From contig JAMQCK010000019.1 in NCBI GenBank assembly GCA_024196135.1, positions 122,347-186,346 of the forward strand: a stretch of DNA of 64,000 bases, written 5' to 3'. The DNA is from Pleurotus ostreatus/Saccharomyces cerevisiae fusant. Its lineage: Eukaryota > Opisthokonta. Positions 46,725-56,907 of the stretch are shown piece by piece. The position numbers and the translations under genes were made by a program. Every line of letters begins with the position of its first letter. The first letter of the stretch is position 1. The notes below the pieces were generated by a model. That model made no database searches. It was not told the DNA's origin and worked only from the letters and a program-made list of their open reading frames with translations.

Positions 46725-47978
46725 TTAGGAACGGCGGCCGGCTTTCCGCGTGGTAGCGAAGAACGGTCCAGCCGCCGCTTGCCGCTGGGCGACCTGCTCA
46801 AACAGAGCCATCTTGACTGGGCATATAGGTGACATGGCATCATGTGCACCTCCACACCCGCGGATGGGGCATCGCTTCAGCGGACGGTGGGGGCACTGTT
46901 CGCGATCTGTGCAGGGGGATTCATTGGTGCAGGGGCACGGGGCTCGGTGCGGGCCAGAGCACGTGCCACACACCGTTCGGCGCCGGCATTGCGCTGCGAT
47001 ATGGCCCCAACCGAAGCAGTTCCAACAGAGGATGGGACGTGAGCGATACTTCTCCGTACGGAAAAGCATGCCGTCAAAGGCGAGTCGGTGTTTGATAGCT
47101 GCGTTGGCGACCTCTGGATCCTTCACCCGTACCACGAGGGTTGAATGAGCTTTACCCGCGAGGCGCAGCTGCTCACCCGTGCGGCCCCCCAACCAGTCAA
47201 CGTCGTACACACCGACAGCCTTATCGAAGTTGGGGATACGCTGAGCGTTCTCCTCCAGGAAAGCCTCGAATCGGCCGTCATGATTATACGTGTCGAACGT
47301 GGTCGGGACACCGTGAACAGCAAGGGAGCAGGATGTGGTATGGAGTTCTAAGTTGGGCGAGAGGGACGGGAGCCACCTCTCATGCGTGGATCGAAGGAGC
47401 TGGGCTTCGTCTGGGGAGCATAGTTCGAAGCGCAGAAGGCCGGAGCGGAGGCGTGTGAAGGCACGTGCAAAGGGGTGGACCTTCTCCGTGGCGATGTGGG
47501 CGTTGGCTAGAGCCGTGTGAAGGTGCTGGACGATTGTGGACGGCGCATCCTTGGCGAAAGGAGTATGCCGTCGATCCTTCGGCTTAAGCACGACATCTGC
47601 ATCCGTGGGCCTCATGGGTGGTGGCGTGTAGGCCACGTGTGGGGACGACGAGGGGCGCGGGGCATGAGCCGCCGCAACAGTGCTGGGCTGGGGCTGGGGT
47701 GACGGTTGTGATATGGCTTTGTCGAGTTTTGCGGACAGGGCTTCGACGTTGGCCGCTATGCGCGAGATCGTGGCATCTGGGGAGGGGCTCGTGTGTTCAC
47801 ACCGCGCTAGGGCGGCAGTGAGGCGACAGATTGTATTCCAGGTGGCGATGGGGACGGAGCATGTCTTAGCGTTCTTGGTTTTTGGGAGAGTGACGGCGGA
47901 AGTGAGTTTTTGGAGTTCAGCGATGTGGGAGCCTAGCTGCTCCGGGGGCGACGATGATGACGGTTCCGGAAGAGTCAT
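46725..47978 (-). CDS. LINE ORF1 (Gag-like) protein with three zinc knuckles
   Basis: An intact intronless ORF of 417 aa. Residues about 1-150 are Ser/Pro-rich. A central RRM/gag-like region follows, with FELCSPDEAQLL and STLVVRVKDPEVANAAI. The C-terminal third contains a perfect CCHC knuckle, CWNCFGWGHIAAQC, followed by CGTCSGPHRAPC and CPIRGCGGAHDAMSPIC. This set of three Cys-His arrays is typical of ORF1 in I/Jockey/Tad-clade LINEs, where it chaperones the RNA. The frame has no stops or frameshifts, implying recent insertion or retained function. Expression would have to come from host sequence because little lies upstream within the element. Absence of ORF2 means mobilisation would depend on another element. 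Confidence 0.85.
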   Translation of the reverse strand: MTLPEPSSSSPPEQLGSHIAELQKLTSAVTLPKTKNAKTCSVPIATWNTICRLTAALARCEHTSPSPDATISRIAANVEALSAKLDKAISQPSPQPQPSTVAAAHAPRPSSSPHVAYTPPPMRPTDADVVLKPKDRRHTPFAKDAPSTIVQHLHTALANAHIATEKVHPFARAFTRLRSGLLRFELCSPDEAQLLRSTHERWLPSLSPNLELHTTSCSLAVHGVPTTFDTYNHDGRFEAFLEENAQRIPNFDKAVGVYDVDWLGGRTGEQLRLAGKAHSTLVVRVKDPEVANAAIKHRLAFDGMLFRTEKYRSRPILCWNCFGWGHIAAQCRRRTVCGTCSGPHRAPCPCTNESPCTDREQCPHRPLKRCPIRGCGGAHDAMSPICPVKMALFEQVAQRQAAAGPFFATTRKAGRRS

Positions 47979-48015
47979 TGTGACGAACTGTGACCATCGA
48001 ATATTTTGGTACGAT

Positions 48016-48021
48016 CACGTG
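48016..48021. promoter_or_regulatory. CACGTG E-box upstream of FunK1 copy 2
   Basis: CACGTG in CGATCACGTGGCATGTCGG lies 200 nt before the ATG and 25 nt from the LINE target duplication. It aligns with the box upstream of FunK1 copy 1; downstream, GCTGCCACTYGTTCTCGA is also shared. Retention in both copies suggests a functional bHLH-type site. Confidence 0.45.
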
Positions 48022-48215
48022 GCATGTCGGCTCCGAAGCCGCGTGTTGGCCTGACAGCGCTCGCTGCCACTTGTTCTCGATCGTCATCATACCGCAACCA
48101 CTGCCTCCCTTCCGCTGGCCCCTTCTCTCACGGTCCGTGACCTTTTGTGCTTCATCACTCAAATCTCCGCCGTTCTGACAAACCGCAAGATCCCTCGCTC
48201 CACCTTCGAATTACG

Positions 48216-50591
48216 ATGGGCCAGGATTTGCGCGACTATTCCGTCGTAGGAATGCCTTTTCAAGACTTCCTGGACGCCTTTCTTCCGCAGATGACACTAT
48301 CGGCACAACCGCACGCGTCTTGCCAGGCCCAAGCCGGACGCGGCATCGGCGAACCTACGATGCGCGGCAAGAAACGGGCGAGGACAGAGGACACCATGTC
48401 TTCACAACCTATTTCATACGGACAATACATCAAGTTGGATGACGATGGACTCCTGCGCGTTAGCACTGACGCCCCTGCCTTCCAAGGCATCAAAGTCTTG
48501 CCCGACATCTTCCAGAATATCAATGGCGGCGAACAGCAGCTCGAATGCAGTGACGCGTCTGCCAACGAAGTTCTGATCTCAATCCAGGAGGCGCATATCG
48601 TCTCCGACCGCATCTTCTCGCTTGTCGTCTTCCTCAACGATGACTACTCTCGTCTCATTCGCGCCGATCGCGACGGGCTAATCGTAACGAGGAAGGTTAA
48701 ATGGGCAGCCTCGGATAACAGCTTGAACCTCAAGAGCCTAGACGACCTCACTCGCCGCTTTGAGGGCGTTACCAAGGCGCAGCAAGGAATTGACCCGACC
48801 GTGCGCCCTCTACTCGCGGAAGAAGCGGAATACAGAGAGCGTGCTATACAGGCGCTGAAAAAGCATACACGAAGGGCCATGACCAAGCCCGGTAAAGAAC
48901 TTGCCGTGTACAAGATTGGCGTGCCATGCGCTGAGGTCGAGGACGATCTGCGTTGGTTCTATACTTGTGGGCCGGAATCAAATCCGGATGGTCTCCGAAA
49001 GCGTGCCACGCGCGGATATGTGGCCTGGGATCCAATCATGGACAGCGTCGTGTTCATCAAAGACAGCTGGCGTTCTGTCGCTGGGGACCTGCTACCGGAG
49101 GCGAAGGTCATCGGACAGCTGAACGCAGAGAACGTGGAGTTCGCGCCGAAGCTCATCTGCGGCGGGGACTTTCCCGATCACAAGACCGTCACGCACGAAT
49201 ACGTCGGCGCAAGATGGAACAAGGGTCGGCGAAGAACTCACGAGCCTCGCGTGCATCATCGCTTCGCGGTAAACCTTGGCCAGCCGCTGTGGAAATTCAG
49301 GTCGTCGAAGCATTTTATGCATATCTTGTACGATGCCTTTACTTGTGAGGTACCTTTGTTTCTACCACTCGTTCTTCCGCTGACGCTATGCAGGTCTTCG
49401 ACAGGCTGTCGAGCGGTGTCGTATCCTTCATCGCGACATCAGCGCGTGGAATATACTCTGGGACGAGGCGTCAGGACGGGGCATCCTCTCGGACTGGGAT
49501 CTCTCCGCACGTATGCCTCCTGCGGGCACCTCTGACGTCGGCCCCACCGTCAATATGATGGCTCAGTTGCCCACTGATTCTGGCCGACCGCCCGACCGCA
49601 CGGTACGTGGCCATTGGAACTTCATATCCTGTTTGGCTCACTTCCTTCCCAGGGCACTTGGGCCTTCATGTCTTCGTTGTCCCTCGGAAAACAGGGCAAG
49701 CTCCACGATGTTCAGGACGATCTGGAATCCATATTCTGGGTGGATTTGTACATCATCTTCCTATATTTCCCCTTCGACCGAAAGGATGCCATTCATATCA
49801 TCGACACCGTGATCAACCAGTATAGCTTCCACCCGAATGGAGTGCCTTTCGGGGGACACGGCAAGAAAATCTTCATCGAGGAAGCTACTCTTAAACCGGG
49901 AGACGAATACTCCATCATTCTGCCCGACACAGTCTCGCCACCCCTGCTGGAATGGATCGGGGTGTATCTGAAGATGCTTCTTGGTTGGCACACGTATTAT
50001 AAAGCGCTAGCGAGATGGACTGGTGGTCGGTCGCAAGGAGAAGATGCGGAGGGCGACGACAACGACGACGACGACAACGACAACGACGAAGATGACGACG
50101 ACGATCAGAAGCCGCGAGCCCCCGCGCTTCGAGACTACCGGGTGCTAGACAAGAAGTGGCGGTCGATCCTCGACAAGGGGGAGAGGAAGGGCACGTTCAA
50201 GGACCGCGACCGGCTATTCGACGAGCTCCACAATGGCAGCCCGGACCAGGTCCTCGCCCAGTACAGAGTCCTGGTGAAGAACGACCTGAAGATCGAAACC
50301 AAGATCAACGCGACGGAGAGTACGCAGGCGCACGGCGCCAGCCAGCAGGAGCTCCACGTCAGCCAGCCCGTCCTCGCGGACTCCGACTCCGAGCAGGACG
50401 ACCGTGACACTCTCCCCGTCGTCGGCCCTGCGATGGCTGATGCCGCGGACGACATGGAGGAGGAGGAGGCGACACGCGCGGCGAAGCGGCGGCGGACGGT
50501 GGCGAACGGGTTCCAGCGGACTTCGTCTCCTACCGTCGGTCAGTCGGGCAGGATCTCACCGGGCAAAGGCAGGAGCTTGACGCCGGAGTAG
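48216..50591 (+). CDS. FunK1-type fungal protein kinase, copy 2
   Basis: Three exons (48216-49344, 49394-49602, 49653-50591) give 758 aa. The start MGQDLRDYSVVGMPFQDFL aligns with copy 1 (MDGDLLDYCVVGMPYKDFL). Active-site elements: SVVFIKDSWRS, HRDISAWNILWDE (HRD about 389-391), and SDWDLSA, then GTWAFMSSLSL and DDLESIFWV. Intron positions and phases match copy 1 exactly. The C-terminal region is acidic (DDNDDDDNDNDEDDD) then basic (AKRRRTVAN) and ends QSGRISPGKGRSLTPE, closely parallel to copy 1. Both copies are intact, so neither has obviously decayed. The two genes are inverted with respect to each other, about 10 kb apart, and bracket the gene-poor region and the LINE. Confidence 0.9.
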
Positions 50592-51640
50592 GGTGTAGGA
50601 TGTTGGCGCGGGAGTAGGGTGCAGGACATTGGCGCGGGAGGAGAGTCAAGGCAGGAACAGACTTAGGATACAAAGCTTGCGCGGATTCGCGCCCGATGGA
50701 GTGCGCGTTAGGTGAATTTCATGGACGGACTTTCGTGGATATATCACTTACTACGGACGGCATACCTGACTGCGAGCGGCCTGCGTGCACATCTTCTTGG
50801 TTTGTCGCTTTGCTATGCTATGCACAGTACATATTTATGACCAGTCGACCTGGCACAAGCTATGTTATCTTGCTCTCATGCAAATATTCTTCTCTCTCCT
50901 TGTGCGCGACGTTGCGAAGATAGATAGATAGACATGCTCTGTAGTTTACAGTAGTTCCACGACCGTGTCCGACCGGCGTGACTACCCCGTCGCGCCGGAC
51001 AGGGTGCGGCAATGCGACGAGTAGCTATGCGGTAGAGTATCTATGCGGTAGGTAAGAGTAGGAAATAAACAGCGGGGGGTTTAGCGTGCGCTCGCCGCGC
51101 GAGACGGTTGAGAGTTGCGTAACGAGGATCAAGTCCCCGGAAAGAAATAAGCAGGGAAGGGAGGGGATAGAGACCAAAATTTGGGGAGGGCATAGCAGAT
51201 AGAGGAAAACATAGGAAAGTGTCATAAGGAAACGGAATCAAGTAGAGAGAGAGAGAAAAAATGGGGGAGAGAGAGCCGAGAGTAAGCTACCGCGTCCCTC
51301 AGCCCGCACAGTCACGATCCATGTACGCGTGGAGGCGTCCGGTCTCCTTTACAAATGCCAGCAGGGCAGCCCGATTCTTGGCGTCCCCAAGAACGCTCGC
51401 CCGATCGAGCCTCCTGCCCCGAATTGCAAGTCGCAACCGATGGCGCGCTTCTCGAAAACGTCGACATTCGAAAATTTTGCGAAGACACTGATATTGACGA
51501 TAGATTCAAGCAGTTCGCTCGTCAAAGAGCCCCTTAAATCCCGTCAGAAGTCTCAGTTGTCATCCTGAGGTCTTGCTGTTATCGACGTTATAGGTGTAAA
51601 TACTTATATAGAAGTCGACGCCCTCGTTGCTTGAGCGCAA
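50592..51640. other. Intergenic region with simple repeats
   Basis: The region contains a TAGA run near 50918-50932, a GA-rich run at 51244-51279 and the probable LINE 3' remnant described separately. No gene is supported. Confidence 0.5.
50918..51240 (-). mobile_element. Probable 5'-truncated LINE 3'-end remnant
   Basis: On the minus strand this stretch reads GTTTATTTCCTACTCTTACC, then GGGGTAGTCACGCCGG, and ends TCTATCTATCTATCT. The intact half-LINE 3' end reads GTTTATTTATTCACCTACC, then CGGGTGGCTACATACACCGG, and ends ATCTATCTATCTATCTACC. The order and spacing of motifs are alike but identity is low and the outer boundary is undefined. It may be a relative of the same family, in the same orientation 3 kb away. 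Confidence 0.3.
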
Positions 51641-52978
51641 TCATGTCCCCGGAGTCGCCGCGCCCCCGCTCAGCGCACACTCGCAGATAACTTGCGCGCG
51701 CCTCACCACCACCTGCGGCTCCTCCTTCCCCTCCCCACCACCCCCGCCCACCTTCACCAGCCCCGGAAACACCGTCGCCCCCACCTGGCACGCCCCGCCC
51801 CTCTCCGACGTCCCGCACCGCTTCACCAGCTCCATCTGCCCCGGATGCAGCCCCGCGCCCACCTCCGGCACGAACGCCCGGTAGAACGCGTCCCCCGCCG
51901 CCCCGCCGTGCAGCATGCGCGCGAAGTCGAGCGCGGCGGCGAGGACGGCGGCGGGGAGCGGCGGTGCGAGGGGCGTGTCGCCGTCGGCGGGCGTCAGAGG
52001 TTTGTTGAGGAGCGCGCGGGAGAGGGCGGGGGCGTGCTCGGCGAGGATGCCGCGGAGGACGGTGGGCGTGTAGGTGGTGACGGCGGCGGAGAAGGTGAGG
52101 CGGCGCCAGGCGGCGGCGGCGGGTGGGGCGCGGGCGAGGAGGTGGGCGTGCAGGCGGGTGAGTTGGGCGTTCGCGGCGGGTGAGTTTGTGGGTGCGAGGG
52201 TGTTTAGTGCGCCCTCTGCGACGGCTTCTGCGAGTGCATGTCTGAGTAGCGCATGTGTACGCAGAGGGGCGGCGTCGGTGGCTAGCGAAGCCGAGAGATC
52301 CGCTAGTACAGCACGAGCAAGGTTGTTCTGCGGACAGGGAGGCGCACGGAGGACATCTGACGCCCAGCGGTTGATGAGCTTGTCGAGATGCGCAGCGGCG
52401 CTCCGGATAGAGAAATCGTCGACGGTGTTGCTGGTGCCATTCGCCGGCCCGGTTGCCGGACCTCCCTCAAGGAGCGCGATGCGCGCGCGAAGGGCTGCGA
52501 CTTGGCGCTCCTGCTCTTCGAGCTGCAGTCGTTGTTGCTCGACTTTCTCATGGGCAATGCGCTATATGGAAATGGGGAATTAGGCGTAGGTTGATGGCAG
52601 ATCGCAGAGGGGGACAATGGGAAGGGTGGGGGGGGGACGACGTACGAAGTTCGTGAGCGCGTAGCGGTACTGCTCTCCTGATACAGCGTCATTCTGAGGG
52701 GGTGGGGACTGCTGCTGCTGAGGGGGGAGTGGTAGAGACTGCTGAAGTCCTGGGCCTTGCGGCCAGGCTGGTTGCTGCTGCTGGAAGCCTGGCCCAACTT
52801 GCTGTTGAGGTCCCCCGTATTGCTGCCAAGGCTGCTGCATAGACATGGGGGGAGACTGCATCGTCGAGCTTGGGGAAGTGGTCTCCGTCCTTGAGGGTGT
52901 TGGGGAGGGCTGTATCGTCTGCGGCGGGGCAGAGCCCACCACGCTCTCTCGTTTCTTGCCAAAGAGTGACCGTTTCAT
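51641..52978 (-). CDS. Orphan protein with Gln/Pro-rich N-terminus and helical domain
   Basis: Two exons (52978-52646, 52561-51641) give 417 aa. The start MKRSLFGKKRES is basic. Residues 20-100 are Pro/Gln-rich (QPWQQYGGPQQQ, LPLPPQQQQSPPPQ). The intron (84 nt) joins RYALTNF to RIAHEKVEQQRLQLEEQERQ, a short coiled coil. An Ala/Leu-rich helical domain follows (HALLRHALAEAVAEGAL, AWRRLTFSAAVTTYTPTVL) and a conserved-looking C-terminus rich in Val/Gly with several Cys (RCGTSERGGACQVG, VICECAL). The second exon has extreme GC3 content. I do not recognise the family; no enzyme motif is visible. Confidence 0.7.
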
Positions 52979-53718
52979 TGTGGCATGACAAGGATCTATA
53001 GACGATGGCGGCTTTTAGAGGGCGTGCATGATAGGAGACGGTGTATGCCGAGCCAAGGAGGCATGCTGGCTGAGGGGATGCAGGGGGCTCGGAGGTGGGC
53101 GTTGAATTTTCTCGCGAGGGTGAAGATCGTGGTCCAACCTCCTTCGACGACGCGCATGAAGAAGGCGAGTGGGATGTACGATCCTCGGACGTCCGAGGAC
53201 GGGAGTCGGCATTCGCCGAATTGTGATCCCTGCCGGACGTGCCGAATTCACGATGGATCCCAACTTGATTCTGACCATCATGGCCTTCCCTTCGCCATTG
53301 AACGGAACAGTTCCGTCGAGAATAGAATGCCTCTTCATTGACTCCCTTCGTCTACCTTGGAATCAACCGCATTACCGCATAGCCTGAAGCAGGCCAACGG
53401 AGCTCCTTGTTCTCTTCTGCCCGAAGACCGAAGATGGCGCCTCAGCGCGTCGGTCCGCACCGATGTCGAGCACTAGACGAACGGTAGGCACGACGTTCAC
53501 TCTCGCAAACGAGCAGGCTCCTTGAGGTAAGTAGCACCGAATCAGACCCCTCATTGAGCCGCTCTACCGCTCTATGACCGCTACTCGGGCTTGCTTCATT
53601 GATTCTCTATGGATGGGTCTACATCGCAGTTAGGAAGGATGCGAATGGTGCGCATGAGTATATAGGGCGATTCGTGTACAGAGTGAGCTGTATTCGCACG
53701 TCCTCGGCGCCTCTTGCG
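52979..53718. other. Divergent promoter region of the orphan and alcohol oxidase
   Basis: 740 bp between divergent starts. A TATA box for the oxidase lies near its right end. No ORF is convincing. Confidence 0.5.
53659..53665 (+). promoter_or_regulatory. TATA box of the alcohol oxidase gene
   Basis: TATATAG lies 60 nt upstream of the ATG at 53719, an expected distance for a short leader. Fungal alcohol oxidases are commonly strongly regulated, which fits a TATA promoter. Confidence 0.5.
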
Positions 53719-56692
53719 ATGCCAACCAACAAAGAGTACGACATCATCTTCGCCGGAGGTATGTCGCGAGTTGCGGGTCCTCCAGAAGTCATACTGATCC
53801 TTGTTGCAGCTGGAACTGCCGCCTGTGTGGCTGCAGGTCGTCTCGCCGAGGCAGACCCTATGCTCAGGATCTTGGTGAGGCCTAACTCATTTACCCTCTT
53901 CCTGGAAATACTCTGAACCTCTTCGCAGCTCCTCGAAGCCGGCGCTCACACCCTCGGCGTCGCCGCCCACGTCGAGCCCTACCGCTTCGTCACTCATCTC
54001 GTGCCCGACAGTCCTACAGTGACGCCCTACGCTGCGACTCCGTCCCCGGCCGTAGGTGGCAGGTCCATCATCGTACCAGCTGGTCATTGCGTGGGCGGTG
54101 GTAGTTCGGTGAACTGTACGTCAGATTGTTTTTATACGCAAATAGGTTGGCACTAGAGGCGGCAGTCGCTAACGCTACACGCCAGTCATGATGTACACGC
54201 GCGCCGCCGCGTCAGATTACGATGATTGGGGTGCCCCGGGGTGGACTGCTGATGACCTACTGCCGCTGCTGAAGAAGGTGAGTACGTGAGGGCTTACTGA
54301 TGCTCTATCTTGTTCGCCCACAACTACGAAATCGTCGAACTAACTAGTCATTTTCCTGCCATAGACGGAAACCTACCAAGAAGAACCCAATCAACCCACA
54401 CACGGATACAACGGCCCCCTCAAGGTCTCCTACGGCGGTCAGTTCATGCAAATCTCAAAAGACTTCCTCGACGTGGCGGCGGAGTACGATAAGGAGCGCA
54501 AGGCGACCACGGATATGAACGCGCTGTATGAATGCGATGAATATGGGGTACGCTTGTATTTTGTCATCGCAGTCCAGTCCTGTCTCTTCGTGGCTAATAT
54601 GCGGTCTTCCCTTGATAGCGCTGGGCCAAGTGGATCGACAAGGAGACGGGCAAGCGCTCGGACCCCGCGCATCACTACATCTACAACAAGGTCTCGAATA
54701 CGAATCTGCAGGTCGTCGCCGGCGCGCGGGTGGTGAGGGTGTTGTTCGAGTACGTTAAACCTCTTGACATCGTTCATCTCTCTCTCTCTCCTCCCGCTCA
54801 ACAACGCCTCCATTCCATCGCTGACCCTCCACTTGCAGGGGTGACCGCGCCAGCGGCGTAGAATTCGTTACCGAGAACAAGCCCGACTCGCCTGAGAACG
54901 TCGTCTACGCGTCTAAACTAGTCGTCCTGTCAGCAGGCGCCTTCGGATCGCCAGCAATCCTGGAGAGATCTGGCATCGGGAGCGCGCGACTGCTGGAGAA
55001 GCTTGGAGTGCCGGTGAAGGTGGATTTGCCGGGGGTGGGGGAGAATTATCAGGGTGAGTAGAGGGATCTGGATGAGTCTGCATTTGCTATTGGATGGCAG
55101 CTAGCCTTTTGAGTGACTGACGAGGACCTCTGCAGACCACCATCTCATGCACGTCACATACCACGCGTCGGATGAGACGGAGACGCTGGACACGCTCCTT
55201 CTTGGCGAACCCGAGGAGATCGCGTACTGGCAGAAGATGTACGCAGAGGAGGGTAAGGGACTGATGGCGCATAAGTATGTCTAACCTTTGATTCCCACTG
55301 AAACACCAGTCTCCTCGCCATCGTCTTCTGTCACTCTAATCTTGCTGTCATTGCTAACGCTCATCCAGCGGCATCGACGCTGGCATCAAGATTCGCCCTA
55401 CTGCGGCCGAACGTGCGACTATGGGCCCTGCCTTTGCGAAGTACTGGGACGAGTTCTTCGAGGGCGCGCCAGAAAAGCCGCTGCTGGCGATCTCGTGCTC
55501 GGCGAGTCCGTGAGTGGTCTGTTGTCATCAGTGTAATGAAGGGGGTGTTAATGAGTGCATTAGCGTCCTTCGTACTGACCCTTCGCTTGGGCCGAAGAGC
55601 AAGGTGTTCAAGATTTTGTATTATACGGTGAGGCATCGTCCATGCGCCATAGTCAGTTCGCATTCACTCATTGCCCCTGCCTCGACAGCTCTACCCCAAG
55701 TCCATCGGGCGCACGCACATCTCGAGCGCCACGGACGCGCATGCACCGCCAGTTTTCGAGTCGGGGTATTTGGAGGAGTGGGTATCTTTCCTTCCCGTGC
55801 TCGTTGTTTGACAGCTAACTGATCATGCTTAGCTCCGGCGCAGACGTCGCCGCCCTCGTCTGGGGCTACAAGCGCTCCCGCGAGCTCGCACGTCGTCTGC
55901 CGGCCTACAGGGGCGAGCTGGCGTCGACGCATCCGGTGTTCTCATCTGGAACCGAAATCGAGGAGGAAGATGGCCCTACTGTTGGCAGCACCGGCGTACC
56001 GCTCGTCAAGTTGGCCCATGAGGGCGAGGAAACGGCTGATACGGCACTGGCGAGCAACTTGGCGGCGACGCCGATGGTCACTAGTGCGACGACGAAGTCG
56101 GCGAGACCTTCGACGATGGACACAGCTACCAGGGGCCCTGTCGCCGGTCCTGCTTCAGGTCCTGTTCCCATCGATGGGCCTGATATCGCGTATAGTGAGG
56201 AGGATGAAAAGGCCATCGAGGAGTGGGCGCGGGGGTTTGGTGAGCAGGCTTACTGTGCTGCGGCTGAATACTGACGCGTGCTCTATAGTGCAAACGGCGT
56301 GGCATTCGGTGAGTCCTTAGCCACTGATGCTTCAAATTGCGATGTTCTTGACGTTTCATTTTCAGCTCGGCACCTGCGCGATGAAGCCCCGCGACGAGGC
56401 CGGCGTCGTGGACGCGCGACTCAACGTGTACGGCGTTCAAGGCTTGAAAGTAGTCGACGTGAGTGTTCCAGAGTCGTTTCTGTTTTTCTCACTCAATTGG
56501 ACCCCTCCCCCTCCGATTCAATTTCAATATATGGCGCTGTTCTGTTCCTGAATACCCCTGCTCACCAACAAAATACTCCAGCTCTCCATCGCCCCGCTCA
56601 ATGTTGGTGCGAACACCTGCAGTACCGCGCTCGTGGTAGGAGAGAAGGCTGCAATGATCATTGCGGAGGATCTCGGTATAAAGAATGTTTGA
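53719..56692 (+). CDS. GMC alcohol (methanol) oxidase
   Basis: Fifteen exons join in frame to 658 aa: 53719-53758, 53810-53874, 53929-54115, 54186-54277, 54365-54547, 54619-54749, 54839-55053, 55136-55274, 55369-55509, 55564-55627, 55689-55777, 55833-56239, 56289-56308, 56366-56458, 56582-56692. The FAD-binding start is YDIIFAGAGTAACVAAGRLAE. GMC signatures follow: GHCVGGGSSVNFMMYTRA and LVVLSAGAFGSPAILERSGI. The probable catalytic pair is H590 (AWHSLGTCAMKPR) and N633 (APLNVGANTCSTAL). The sequence follows the alcohol-oxidase branch (PAYRGELASTHPVF, DARLNVYGVQGLKVVD), which oxidises short primary alcohols and makes H2O2. There is no SKL-type PTS1 (it ends GIKNV). An unusual acidic/Thr-rich insert lies between THPVF and DGPDIAYSEEDE. 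Exon 13 is only 20 nt. A degenerate copy lies at 58695-59853. Confidence 0.92.
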
Positions 56693-56907
56693 CAACGTGG
56701 ATGTACTGGTTTGAGATGCAACTACATAGCATGCTGTCCATAGACCAACATAATCAGACAGCCTGCCGACTGCACAATGGGACGTGACGGTCACGACTGC
56801 GTCATATAAGCACGTGAAGCCGGCAGCGGCCGAAGCACAGTCGCCTTCTGCGAGCACATCCCCGCGTTCACTCCGACCCGTCTGTGTAAGCCTCGGCTGC
56901 ATCTCTC

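Larger units (their letters stand above)
46344..47991 (-). mobile_element. ORF1-only non-LTR retrotransposon (half-LINE) with target-site duplication
   Basis: The 14-bp sequence TTGTGACGAACTGT occurs at 46344-46357 and again at 47978-47991, directly flanking a 1620-bp insert. The insert encodes, on the minus strand, one complete LINE-type ORF1 with zinc knuckles. About 370 bp of 3' non-coding sequence follow, ending in a TATC-type simple repeat (46362-46380). Variable-length target duplications and simple-repeat tails are hallmarks of target-primed reverse transcription. There is no room for the 3-kb reverse-transcriptase ORF2, so the element is non-autonomous. Its 5' junction falls at the ORF1 start codon, the A of which is shared with the duplication. 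Confidence 0.75.

Noticed and set aside
55087..56440. Several minus-strand ORFs opposite the alcohol oxidase
   Set aside because: Shadows of a 15-exon gene whose frame and active site are fully consistent.
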